Positions 6,114-13,409 of a DNA stretch of 13,692 bases are shown here, one piece after another (positions within the stretch are counted from its first letter, which is position 1; each line of letters begins with the position of its first letter). A program made the position numbers and the translations under genes. This DNA comes from Streptomyces katrae (GTDB lineage: Bacteria; Actinomycetota; Actinomycetes; Streptomycetales; Streptomycetaceae). The stretch is taken from assembly GCF_000966975.1 (NCBI RefSeq), contig NZ_JZWV01000409.1, forward strand, positions 1 to 13,692. Reading direction: 5' to 3'. Below the pieces are notes generated by a model that was given only the letters and a program-made list of their open reading frames with translations, was not told where the DNA came from and searched no databases.

Positions 6114-7103
6114 CTACCCCATCGCAGCCGCCTCCGCCTCGGCTACCGCCTCCTCCTCCGCTTCCGCCCCGAGGCGGGCCGCCAGGAGTTCCTCCGCCTC
6201 CGGCGCCGTGTGCCACTGCTCCGCCCGCACCCACGCCCGTTTCAGGTGCAGGTGCACGTCCGCCTCCCACGTGAAGCCCATCCCGCCGTGCACCTGGAGG
6301 CAGTCCCGGGCCCCGCGCACCGCCGCCTCGTCGGCGAGCAGCTTGGCGGCCGCGATCTCGGCCGCGTCACCCGTCACCGCCGCCGCGTACACCGCCGTAC
6401 GGGCCACCTCGGCGCGGACCAGCATCCGCGCGCACAGGTGCTTGACCGCCTGGAAGCCCCCGATCGGCTGCCCGAACTGCTCGCGCTCCCCCGCGTACCG
6501 CACGGCCAGCTCCACCGTCCGCAGCGCGCTGCCCAGCTGGAGCGCCGCCGTCAGCAGGGCCCCCGCCTCCCGGTACCCGGACGGCAGTACCCCGGAGGAC
6601 CGCCACAGCGGGGTCAGCGGGTCCACCGAGCGGACCGGCTCGCCGGCCGGGAGCCCCTCCGCCCCCAGGACCGCGTCGGCCTCCCCCAGGTACGCCACCA
6701 GCGGCCCGCCCAGGTCGAAGGCCGTCACGACCGCCGAGCCCGAAGCCGCCCCCGGGACCGCTCCGGCCGCCAGGTGCGTCGCCACCAGCGGCCCCGGCAG
6801 CAGCGCCCGCCCGGCCTCCTCGAAGACGAGCACCGCCTCCGGCAGGCCCAGCCCCACCCCGCCCTCGGACTCGGGGAGCCGGAGGGAGAAGAACCCCGCC
6901 TCACCGAGCTCCCGCCACAGCCGCCGGTCCACCACCGCCCCGGACGACACCACCCCGGACGACACCGCCCCCGACGACGCCACCCCGGACGACTCCGACG
7001 CCCGCACCGACTCCCGCAGCGCCTCCCGCCCGTACCGCCCCGCGAGCAGGTCGCGGATGCCCGCGCGCAGGTCCCGCTGGTCCTCCGTCAGCCGGAAGTC
7101 CAC
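6114..7103 (-). CDS. Acyl-CoA dehydrogenase, short subunit (FadE28-like partner)
   Basis: This 329-residue flavoprotein would help oxidise an acyl-CoA to the 2-enoyl-CoA. It opens MDFRLTEDQRDLRAGIRDLL, typical of the N-terminal ACAD helices, and near the C-terminus has the FAD-contact segment HGGMGFTWEADVHLHLKRA. It is short for the family (usually about 380), as are the non-catalytic subunits of heterotetrameric actinobacterial ACADs such as FadE28. Start is GTG 7103, 6 nt after the stop of the 384-residue partner, so the two are coupled. Residues 38-57 are four exact-length SSGxx units encoded by a 60-bp repeat (6933-6992), an insertion between the first helices. No Glu is obvious at the usual catalytic positions, consistent with the partner supplying it. 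The acyl substrate is unknown. Confidence 0.9.
   Translation of the reverse strand: MDFRLTEDQRDLRAGIRDLLAGRYGREALRESVRASESSGVASSGAVSSGVVSSGAVVDRRLWRELGEAGFFSLRLPESEGGVGLGLPEAVLVFEEAGRALLPGPLVATHLAAGAVPGAASGSAVVTAFDLGGPLVAYLGEADAVLGAEGLPAGEPVRSVDPLTPLWRSSGVLPSGYREAGALLTAALQLGSALRTVELAVRYAGEREQFGQPIGGFQAVKHLCARMLVRAEVARTAVYAAAVTGDAAEIAAAKLLADEAAVRGARDCLQVHGGMGFTWEADVHLHLKRAWVRAEQWHTAPEAEELLAARLGAEAEEEAVAEAEAAAMG
6933..6992 (-). repeat. Four tandem 15-bp units inside the short ACAD gene
   Basis: Four in-frame 15-bp units encode SSGVA, SSGAV, SSGVV and SSGAV in succession. Because the unit is a multiple of three, copy-number changes keep the frame. The segment falls in a surface loop between N-terminal helices where relatives are not expected to carry it. 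Confidence 0.7.
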
Positions 7104-7109
7104 GACCGC

Positions 7110-8264
7110 TCACCGCCCCTTCGGCAGGCCGAGGATCCGCTCGGCGACGATGTTCCGCTGGATCTGCGAGGTCCCCGCCGCGATCGTGTACGAGAGCGAC
7201 GAGAGCCGCTCAAGCGTCCACTCCTCCTCCAGGGACAGGGCGCCGGCCCCCAGCACCTCCGCCGCCGCGTCGTACAGCTCCTGCCGGGCGTGCGAGTACG
7301 CCAGCTTGAAGACGCTGCCCCCGACGCCGGGAACCCCGCCCGAACCCTGGGCCTCGCTGACGTTCCACTGCGTGAGCCGCCACAGCGCACCGAACTCCCC
7401 GTACAGCCGGCCCAGCCGGCGCCGCAGCACGGGGTCGTCCCAGCGGCCGTTGGCCTTCGCCGCCCGCGCCAGCGCGCCCAGGGTGCGCCGGCAGGCGACG
7501 ACCTCGCCGACGAAGGCGGTGCCCCGCTCGAAGGAGAGGGTCACCATCGTGACCCGCCAGCCGTCGTTCTCGGCGCCGACCCGGTTGGCGACCGGCACCC
7601 GGACCTCGTCGAGGAACACCTCCGCGAACTCGGCCGACCCCGCGAGGGTCCGCAGTGGCCGGACCGTGACGCCGGGGGCGTCCATCGGCATGGCCAGCCA
7701 GGAGATCCCCTTGTGCTTGGGCGCGGCCGGGTCCGTCCGTACGAGCAGCTCGCACCAGTCGGCGACCTCGGCGTGCGAGGTCCAGATCTTGGAGCCGGTG
7801 ACCACGTACGCGTCCCCGTCCCGGACCGCCTTCGTGCGCAGCGCCGCCAGGTCGGAGCCGGCGCCCGGCTCGCTGAACCCCTGGCACCACACCTCCTCCC
7901 CGCGCAGCACCGGCGGCAGCCAGCGCGCCCGCTGCTCGGCGGTGCCTTCGGCGGCGATCGTCGGTCCGGCGTGCAGCAGGCCGACGAAGTTGGCGCCGAC
8001 GTACGGGGCGCCGGCCCGCTCGGTCTCCTCCAGGAAGATCAGGTGCTGGGTCGGGGTGGCCCCGCGGCCGCCGGCGTCGACGGGCCAGTGCAGGCCCGCG
8101 TACCCGGCGTCGTACAGCCGGCGCTGCCAGCCGAGGTCGTAGGCGCGCCGGCCGGGCCAGTCGTCGGGCGAGGGCCTGGCGGGCAGTTCGGGCAGCACCT
8201 TGGCGAGCCAGGCCCGCAGCCGGGCCCGGAACTCCTGCTCCTCCTCGGTGTGGGCGAGGTCCAT
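7110..8264 (-). CDS. Acyl-CoA dehydrogenase, long catalytic subunit (FadE29/ChsE4-like)
   Basis: This 384-residue acyl-CoA dehydrogenase is full length. Landmarks are the N-terminal helix MDLAHTEEEQEFRARLRAWL, the flavin/substrate strand CQGFSEPGAGSDLAALRT (127-144), GSKIWTSHAE (157-166), and the C-terminal ending AAGTSQIQRNIVAERILGLP (362-381). In medium-chain ACADs the catalytic Glu precedes the Gly of this last motif (YEGT); here it is Ala363. Instead Glu246 in LSFERG lies on the helix used by isovaleryl-CoA dehydrogenase and by mycobacterial heterotetrameric steroid ACADs, so Glu246 is the likely base. The following gene encodes a shorter ACAD, together suggesting an alpha2-beta2 enzyme. 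ATG 8264 follows the amidohydrolase stop with one intervening base. The substrate may be a cyclic or branched acid, judging from the neighbours. Confidence 0.93.
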   Translation of the reverse strand: MDLAHTEEEQEFRARLRAWLAKVLPELPARPSPDDWPGRRAYDLGWQRRLYDAGYAGLHWPVDAGGRGATPTQHLIFLEETERAGAPYVGANFVGLLHAGPTIAAEGTAEQRARWLPPVLRGEEVWCQGFSEPGAGSDLAALRTKAVRDGDAYVVTGSKIWTSHAEVADWCELLVRTDPAAPKHKGISWLAMPMDAPGVTVRPLRTLAGSAEFAEVFLDEVRVPVANRVGAENDGWRVTMVTLSFERGTAFVGEVVACRRTLGALARAAKANGRWDDPVLRRRLGRLYGEFGALWRLTQWNVSEAQGSGGVPGVGGSVFKLAYSHARQELYDAAAEVLGAGALSLEEEWTLERLSSLSYTIAAGTSQIQRNIVAERILGLPKGR

Positions 8265-8265
8265 G

Positions 8266-9459
8266 TCAGACCAGGTCCAGGCCGAGCATGCGGATGGCGT
8301 TGCCGCGCATCAGCTTGTGGACGGTCTCGTCGTCCAGGCCCTTCACATGGTCGAGGGCGACCTCCTTGGTGTGCGGGAAGGTCGAGTCCACGTGCGGGTA
8401 GTCGGTCTCGAAGGTGGCATTGTCGCGGCCGACGACGTCCAGCGAGGCGATGCCGTGCTTGTCGCGGAAGAAGCAGCAGAAGATCTGCCGGTAGTAGTAC
8501 GTGGACGGCGGCTCGGGGATCAGGCCGCGGACCCCGCCCCAGGCGCGGTGCTCCCGCCAGACGTCGTCCGCGCGCTCCAGGGCGTAGGGGATCCAGCCCA
8601 TCTGGCCCTCGCTGTAGGCGAGTTTCAGCGTCGGGAACTTCACCAGGACCCCGCTGAAGAGGAAGTCCATCATCGAGGCCATGGCGTTGTTGAAGCTCAG
8701 CGAGGCCTGGACGGCGGGCGGGGCGTCCGGGGAGGCGGCGGGCATCTGCGACGAGGACCCGATGTGCATGTTCACGACCGTGCCGGTCTCCTGGCAGACG
8801 GCGAAGAAGGGGTCCCAGTAGCCGGAGTGGATAGACGGCAGCCCCAGGTGGGTGGGGATCTCGGAGAAGGTCACGGCCCGCACCCCGCGGGCGGCGTTGC
8901 GGCGGATCTCGGCCACGGCGAGGTCGATGTCCCACAGCGGGATGATGCACAGCGGGATCAGCCGGCCGCCGCTGTCGCCGCACCACTCCTCCACCATCCA
9001 GTCGTTGTACGCGCGCACGCAGGCGAGGGCGACCTCCTTGTCCTTGGCCTCGGCGAAGGTCTGCCCGCAGAAGCGGGGGAAGGTGGGGAAGCAGAGGGAG
9101 GCCTCGACGTGGTTGAGGTCCATGTCGAGCAGCCGCGCCTTGGGGTCCCAGCAGCCGCGGCGCATCTCCTCGCGGGTGATGCCCTCCAGGGTCATGTCGT
9201 CGCGGTCGAAGCCGACGGCGGCGATGTTGCGCTTGTACGGGAACTTGAGGTCCTCGTAGATCCACCAGTCCGTCGGCGGGCCGTCCGGGTCCATGGAGAT
9301 CACGTACTTGCCGCCGGTGTACTCCAGCTCGCCGATTCCGGCGGTCAGGGGCTTGGGGCCGCGGTCGCGGTACTTCGCGGGCAGCCACACGTCGAAGAGG
9401 TGGGCGGGCTCGATCACGTGGTCGTCGACGCTGATGATCCGAGGCAGTTCCAGGGCCAT
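8266..9459 (-). CDS. Amidohydrolase-2 family metal-dependent hydrolase/decarboxylase-like protein
   Basis: This 397-residue TIM-barrel protein belongs to the PF04909 amidohydrolase superfamily. Metal-site candidates are Asp12/His14 in VDDHVIEP (11-18), His232 in VNMHIG, and Asp353 in ETDYPHVDS. The family often has AHxG at the third barrel position, but here it reads YSEGQMGW with Glu284, so the site is somewhat divergent. Relatives hydrolyse or decarboxylate ring compounds, and in actinobacteria they often sit beside acyl-CoA dehydrogenases, but the reaction here is unknown. I place the start at ATG 9459, with GAGAAGGAG about 10 nt upstream; the frame extends to 9504, but that lies upstream of the predicted transcription start (about 9497). 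It is the first gene of a three-gene leftward operon. Confidence 0.92.
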   Translation of the reverse strand: MALELPRIISVDDHVIEPAHLFDVWLPAKYRDRGPKPLTAGIGELEYTGGKYVISMDPDGPPTDWWIYEDLKFPYKRNIAAVGFDRDDMTLEGITREEMRRGCWDPKARLLDMDLNHVEASLCFPTFPRFCGQTFAEAKDKEVALACVRAYNDWMVEEWCGDSGGRLIPLCIIPLWDIDLAVAEIRRNAARGVRAVTFSEIPTHLGLPSIHSGYWDPFFAVCQETGTVVNMHIGSSSQMPAASPDAPPAVQASLSFNNAMASMMDFLFSGVLVKFPTLKLAYSEGQMGWIPYALERADDVWREHRAWGGVRGLIPEPPSTYYYRQIFCCFFRDKHGIASLDVVGRDNATFETDYPHVDSTFPHTKEVALDHVKGLDDETVHKLMRGNAIRMLGLDLV

Positions 9460-9482
9460 GTGCTCGCGCTCCTTCTCCCAAA

Positions 9483-9499
9483 TCTGATGCATCGTCAGA
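9483..9499. promoter_or_regulatory. Operator-like palindrome TCTGA-N7-TCAGA over the amidohydrolase start site
   Basis: The core CTGATGCATCGTCAG (9484-9498) matches 12 of 15 bases with the second palindrome at 9562-9576. It covers the predicted start site of the leftward operon. Its size and TGA/TCA half-sites suit a TetR-family repressor; no such gene is in the window. Confidence 0.55.
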
Positions 9500-9502
9500 A
9501 AC

Positions 9503-9532
9503 AAGCTAGCCCCGCCACCCCTGGACCGACAA
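9503..9532 (-). promoter_or_regulatory. Promoter of the amidohydrolase/ACAD operon
   Basis: On the minus strand TTGTCG (9527-9532) and TAGCTT (9503-9508) are 18 bp apart, a good HrdB-type match (TANNNT). Predicted start is near 9497, giving a leader of about 38 nt to ATG 9459. Confidence 0.55.
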
Positions 9533-9550
9533 GCGCCGGAGCCCTACGCT
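9521..9550 (+). promoter_or_regulatory. Promoter of the acyl-CoA synthetase gene
   Basis: CTGGAC (9521-9526) and TACGCT (9545-9550) are 18 bp apart. The -35 abuts that of the leftward promoter, making a back-to-back pair. Predicted start is near 9557, about 55 nt before ATG 9612. Confidence 0.45.
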
Positions 9551-9561
9551 CTGCCGTTGAT

Positions 9562-9581
9562 CTGACTCACCGTCAGCTGAC
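9562..9581. promoter_or_regulatory. Operator-like palindromes CTGAC-N5-GTCAG and GTCAGCTGAC
   Basis: CTGAC (9562-9566) and GTCAG (9572-9576) form a perfect 15-bp dyad. The right arm is shared by a second perfect 10-bp palindrome, GTCAGCTGAC (9572-9581). It lies just downstream of the predicted start site of the synthetase gene, as expected of a repressor site, and resembles the palindrome at 9483-9499. Confidence 0.6.
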
Positions 9582-9611
9582 GTCGGGCGGTACGCCCAGG
9601 GGAGGTCCGCG

Positions 9612-11252
9612 ATGACGACGCCGGAACCGACGACGGAACCGACGACGGACACGACGCCGGACACGGCGCCGGCACCCGCGCCGGCGGAACCCGGAGCGGC
9701 GGCCGCCACCGCCGTCGAGCTGAGCCGCTCCCGCACCCTCTGGGAGCTGATCGCCCGCCGCGCCGCCCTCACCCCCGACGCCCCGGTCCTCATCGAGGCC
9801 GCCGACGACCCCGCCGCGGACCGCACCCTCACCTTCGGCGCCCTGCGCGACCGCGCCGAACGCGTCGCCGCCGGCCTCCACGACCAGGGCGTGCGCCCCG
9901 GCACGGTCGTCGCCTGGCAGCTCCCGACCCGCATCGAGACGGTCCTGCTGTCGGCCGCCCTCGCCCGCCTCGGCGCCGTCCAGTCGCCCGTGATCCCCTT
10001 CTACCGTGACCGCGAGGTCGCCTTCGCCCTGCGCTCCTCGGAGGCCGAGTACTTCGCCGTCCCCGGCACCTGGCGCGGCTTCGACCACACCGCCATGGCC
10101 GCCCGGCTCGGCGCGCGCGGCGTCTTCGAGGCGTACGCGGACGCGGACCTGCCCGACGGCGACCCGGCCGTGCTGCCCCCGCCGCCCGCCGACGGTACGG
10201 CCGTCCGCTGGATCTACTGGACCTCCGGCACCACCTCCGACCCCAAGGGCGTCCTGCACACCGACCGCTCACTGATCGCGGGCGGCTCCTGCCTGGCCCA
10301 CGCCCTGCGGCTGACCCCCTCCGACGTGGGCTCGATGGCCTTCCCCTACGCGCACATAGCCGGCCCCGACTACACGGTGATGCTGCTGCTGTACGGGTTC
10401 CCGGCGGTCCTCTTCGAGAAGTTCGCGATGCCGGACGCGCTGGACGGCTACCGCCGCCACGGGGTCACCATCGCCGGCGGCTCCACCGCCTTCTACTCCA
10501 TGTTCCTCACCGAGCAGCGCAAGGACCCCGCCATGCCCCTGCTCCCGAGCCTGCGCCTGCTCGCGGGCGGCGGCGCCCCCAAGCCGCCGGAGATCTACCA
10601 CGCGGTGGTGCGCGAGCTGGGCTGCCAGCTGACCCACGGCTACGGCATGACCGAGGTCCCGATGATCACCATGGGCTCCCCGGACGACACCCCCGAGAAC
10701 CTCGCCACCACCGAGGGCCGCCCCCCGGAGGGCATGTCCATCCGCGTCACCACCCCCGACGGCACCCCCCTGCCCGCCGGCACCGACGGCGAGGTCCGGC
10801 TGCGCGGCGAGGCGGTCTGCCAGGGCTACCTGAACCAGAAGGACGCCACCGGGGTCTTCGACTCCGACGGCTACCTGATCACCGGCGACCTCGGCCACCT
10901 CACCCCCTCCGGCCACCTGGTCCTCACCGGACGCAGCAAGGACGTGATCATCCGCAAGGGCGAGAACATCTCGGCGAAGGAGATCGAGGACCTCCTCCAC
11001 CAGCTCTCCGGCGTCGGCGACGTGGCCGTCATCGGCCTCCCCGACGAGGCGCGCGGCGAGCGCGTCTGCGCCGTGGTCGAGCAGCCGCCCGGAGCGGCCC
11101 CGCTGACCCTCCCCCAGGTCACCGCCTACCTCCGCGCCCAGGGCCTGTCCCCGTACAAGCTCCCCGAGCAGCTGGAACTGGTCGACGCCCTGCCCCGCAA
11201 CGACGCCCTGCGCAAGGTGCTCAAGTACCGGCTGCGCGAACGCTATTCCTGA
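9612..11252 (+). CDS. AMP-dependent acyl-CoA synthetase (cyclohexanecarboxylate-CoA ligase-like)
   Basis: This ANL-superfamily enzyme of 546 residues should activate a carboxylic acid with ATP and CoA. The P-loop-like A3 motif is YWTSGTTSDPKG (202-213), A5 is GYGMTE (343-348), the hinge region holds YLITGDLGHL (421-430) with Asp426, and GRSKDVIIRKGENI (440-453) carries Arg441. The catalytic C-terminal Lys is Lys535 in DALRKVLK; the Gly usually before it is Arg. The first 35 residues are a Thr/Pro/Ala-rich tail outside the fold. ATG 9612 has GGGGAGG 6 nt upstream. Divergent genes encode the amidohydrolase and dehydrogenases that would act on its product. The overall type resembles cyclohexanecarboxylate and medium-chain ligases, but the substrate cannot be fixed from sequence alone. 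Confidence 0.95.
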   Translation: MTTPEPTTEPTTDTTPDTAPAPAPAEPGAAAATAVELSRSRTLWELIARRAALTPDAPVLIEAADDPAADRTLTFGALRDRAERVAAGLHDQGVRPGTVVAWQLPTRIETVLLSAALARLGAVQSPVIPFYRDREVAFALRSSEAEYFAVPGTWRGFDHTAMAARLGARGVFEAYADADLPDGDPAVLPPPPADGTAVRWIYWTSGTTSDPKGVLHTDRSLIAGGSCLAHALRLTPSDVGSMAFPYAHIAGPDYTVMLLLYGFPAVLFEKFAMPDALDGYRRHGVTIAGGSTAFYSMFLTEQRKDPAMPLLPSLRLLAGGGAPKPPEIYHAVVRELGCQLTHGYGMTEVPMITMGSPDDTPENLATTEGRPPEGMSIRVTTPDGTPLPAGTDGEVRLRGEAVCQGYLNQKDATGVFDSDGYLITGDLGHLTPSGHLVLTGRSKDVIIRKGENISAKEIEDLLHQLSGVGDVAVIGLPDEARGERVCAVVEQPPGAAPLTLPQVTAYLRAQGLSPYKLPEQLELVDALPRNDALRKVLKYRLRERYS

Positions 11253-11264
11253 CGCGGGACCGCG

Positions 11265-11321
11265 ACGCCCTCGGGCCGGTCCGGCTCCTCCTCGGGGGAG
11301 CCGGACCGGCCCGTCGGGCGT
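11265..11321. terminator. Bidirectional hairpin terminator between convergent genes
   Basis: A perfect 17-bp stem joins 11272-11288 with 11297-11313 around an 8-nt loop, and ACGCCC (11265-11270) can pair further with GGGCGT (11316-11321). It begins 12 nt after the synthetase stop and ends 18 nt before the anti-sigma stop. There is no U-tract, as is usual for strong GC hairpin terminators in Streptomyces. Confidence 0.85.
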
Positions 11322-11339
11322 GCGGGGTCGGCGCCGGGC

Positions 11340-12566
11340 CTACAGCCGGCTCAGGGAGGCGGCGGCGAACAGCACGTCCCGGATCGCCTCCCGGTCGCCG
11401 GTCTGGCCGACCGCGGCCTCCTCCGGGGAGATGTGCCCGGCGGCCAGCTGGCAGAACTCCAGGCCGTCCAGGGCGACCTCCGCCACCGTGTGCTCCCGCG
11501 AGGGCTTCGCCGCCGGGGAGTCCAGGGCGATGTCCCAGCCTCCCCCGCCCGCGCCCTCGATCTCCAGGTGCAGGGTGCGCCCCGGAGCTCCCGCCGCGAC
11601 CAGCCCGCGCGCCGGCGCCGCCAGCCCCGAACGGCGGCGGCCGGCCAGCGCGCCGGGCAGCAGCCGGGCCGCGAGGTCGATCATGCGGTGCATGTGCGGG
11701 CCGGACGGCGGCTCGTACGGGTAGTCCACCGCCTCCGCGATGTCCCAGGCGTGCACCCAGCACTCGAAGGCCCGCTCCAGGAAGGCGTCCCCGAGGGGCA
11801 GCGCGAAGGCCCCGTAGTCCACGTCCAGTTCGGCCACGCCCCGGCCCGCGAAGGAGACCGTACGGACCAGGGTGTGCCCCTGCTCCCGCCAGGGTTCGCG
11901 GACCTTCCGGGTGGCCGGGGAGCCGGCGGACTTCCAGTAGTGCTCGGTACGGCCGGTGGGACCGCCGGACGGGGCCTGCGGTCCGAGCGGGTCGTCCAGT
12001 CCCAGGGCGGTGGCGACCAGCCCGTCGACCGTGAGCAGGTGCCCGATCACCCCCGCCACGGTGGTGCGGTGGCTGCGCCGGCGATCCTCCTCGAACCACT
12101 TGAGCCGCACGGGGGTGTCCCACTCCGACTCCCCGAAGTCCCGCAGCAGCGCGTCCAGCCGTGCGGTCTCGGTGTCGTACGGGTTCGCCCACACGGGTAC
12201 GGGGATCCGGGCCGGGCGCTTGCCCAGGCAGTCCTCCAGCACCCGCGAGCGCAGCAGCGGCTTCAGGTCGAGGCTCTCCTCCGGGTGCAGCAGACCGACC
12301 GCGTCGCGCAGCCGCAGCGCCTCCTCGGCGCAGGGGGCGCACTCGGTGAGGTGGTCCTCGACGGCCTGGGTCTCCTCGGCCGAGCAGGCGGCCAGCGCCC
12401 ACGCCCCGAGCAGGGACTTCAGTACGGCGTGCGAGGGCGGCGCGGACGGCAGGACCCCGGGCGGGTCGAGGTCGTCCCCGGCCGCACGCGGACCCGGTAT
12501 CAGCGCGGGTCCGCCCGCCGGGGGCTCGTACGCGTCGTCGGGGGTGTCATCGGTGGGTCCGGTCAT
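11340..12566 (-). CDS. Zinc-binding anti-sigma factor fused to an MDMPI/DinB-like domain
   Basis: This 408-residue cytosolic protein has three parts. A disordered Pro-rich N-terminus (1-45) leads into a ZAS anti-sigma zinc finger with HLTECAPC, the HxxxCxxC motif (His72, Cys76, Cys79), on a helix following WALAACSAEE. From about residue 130 a mycothiol-dependent maleylpyruvate isomerase-like fold follows: YDTETARLDALL, His176 in GVIGHLLTVDGL, and CWVHAWDIAEAV (269-280) with His272. A C-terminal beta-rich MDMPI-C-like region reads LHLEIEGAGGGGWDIAL. There is no transmembrane segment, so it senses something in the cytoplasm, perhaps redox or thiol state via the zinc site; this is inference. ATG 12566 overlaps the sigma stop by 4 nt (ATGA), which ensures coupled synthesis with its target. 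Confidence 0.9.
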   Translation of the reverse strand: MTGPTDDTPDDAYEPPAGGPALIPGPRAAGDDLDPPGVLPSAPPSHAVLKSLLGAWALAACSAEETQAVEDHLTECAPCAEEALRLRDAVGLLHPEESLDLKPLLRSRVLEDCLGKRPARIPVPVWANPYDTETARLDALLRDFGESEWDTPVRLKWFEEDRRRSHRTTVAGVIGHLLTVDGLVATALGLDDPLGPQAPSGGPTGRTEHYWKSAGSPATRKVREPWREQGHTLVRTVSFAGRGVAELDVDYGAFALPLGDAFLERAFECWVHAWDIAEAVDYPYEPPSGPHMHRMIDLAARLLPGALAGRRRSGLAAPARGLVAAGAPGRTLHLEIEGAGGGGWDIALDSPAAKPSREHTVAEVALDGLEFCQLAAGHISPEEAAVGQTGDREAIRDVLFAAASLSRL

Positions 12567-13141
12567 CGGGTGGTTCCGTATCCGCGTGGGCCGTATCCGG
12601 GCGGGGCGGTGTCCTCCCTCGGGAGGACGTTGGCGGTCGACAGCAGCTGGAGCCCGAGGCGCAGCCGGCGCCGTGCCTCGTCCTCGCTGATCTGCAGGTC
12701 GGCGGCGGCCTGCCGGTAGTCGCGGCGCTTGAAGTACGCGAGTTCCAGGGCGGCCCGCAGCGGTGCGGGCATGGAGGTGACGATGTAGTCGGCGCGGGCG
12801 GCGGCGTTGGCGCTGCGCACCTTCTGTTCGAGTTCCTCGCGCGAGCCCCGGCCCAGTTCGGCCTGACGCAGCCGGGCGACGGCCTGGCCCTGGGTGATCC
12901 GGGCGACCCAGGAGCGCATGGAGCCCTGCTTGGGGTCGTATGCGTCGGGGTTCTCCCAGATGTAGCCGAAGACCTCGCGGGTGATGCGGTCCGCGGCCTT
13001 CTCGTCCCCGAGCACCCGGTGGGCGAGGCTGTGCACGAGCGAGGCGAAACGGTCGTAGAGCTCCCCGAGGGCGGCGGCCTCACCGCGGGCGAGACGCTGC
13101 TGCATGCGGCGGTCCCAGCGCGGTGGAACGTCCTTCGCCAT
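12563..13141 (-). CDS. ECF-type RNA polymerase sigma factor
   Basis: This 192-residue sigma factor has region 2 at about residues 25-90 (LGELYDRFASLVHSLAHRVL onward, with SMRSWVARITQGQAVARLR) and region 4 at about 124-168 (MPAPLRAALELAYFKRRDYR, then QAAADLQISEDEARRRLRLG as the helix-turn-helix). Its recognition helix is atypical, lacking the common GTVKSRL. A Gly/Pro/Tyr tail follows residue 178. I chose ATG 13141 because GGAGG lies 4 nt upstream and the fold begins right after; the frame remains open to 13303, but those residues look non-coding. It is co-translated with the ZAS anti-sigma, which should hold it inactive. I see no convincing ECF promoter upstream, so autoregulation is unproven. 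Confidence 0.93.
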   Translation of the reverse strand: MAKDVPPRWDRRMQQRLARGEAAALGELYDRFASLVHSLAHRVLGDEKAADRITREVFGYIWENPDAYDPKQGSMRSWVARITQGQAVARLRQAELGRGSREELEQKVRSANAAARADYIVTSMPAPLRAALELAYFKRRDYRQAAADLQISEDEARRRLRLGLQLLSTANVLPREDTAPPGYGPRGYGTTR

Positions 13142-13409
13142 GGTGCCTCCAGCCGTGTGTCGACCCGTCAAATGTAGTCGCCACCGGCCGGAGCGCGCCG
13201 GTTTTGGGGGAACCTCCTCCGTAAGCGCGAACACCGTGCTAGCCGGACACACGTACGCGCCCCGGCGCGCTTCCCGTGCGCGGGTTCGATGCGGCCACCC
13301 CATGGACCGCTCCGCTTAACGCGCAGGCCATCGAGGGCTTACGCTCCTGCCTGTCTTGATCTGCACCTCAAGTGCACCCCAACGCACATGTGAAGGCGGA
13401 ACGCCGCAT
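13142..13409. promoter_or_regulatory. Divergent control region between sigma and EF-hand genes
   Basis: On the plus strand TTAACG (13316-13321) and TACGCT (13340-13345), 18 bp apart, form a plausible promoter for the EF-hand gene. Downstream of it two overlapping dyads, CTTGA-N8-TCAAG (13355-13372) and TGCAC-N5-GTGCA (13362-13376), look like an operator. On the sigma side ACCGGC-N8-GCCGGT (13183-13202) forms a small stem. No clear -35/-10 pair is visible for the sigma gene. Confidence 0.4.

Noticed and set aside
6070..8657. Two very long rightward frames opposite the acyl-CoA dehydrogenases
   Set aside because: Ser/Arg/Pro-rich shadows of two genes with clear family motifs.
9460..9504. Upstream start for the amidohydrolase (ATG 9504 or 9492)
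   Set aside because: Lies at or upstream of the predicted transcription start and within the palindrome; ATG 9459 has GAGAAGGAG and begins at the conserved domain.
13142..13303. 54-residue N-terminal extension of the sigma factor
   Set aside because: No ribosome site and non-coding composition; ATG 13141 has GGAGG at close spacing.
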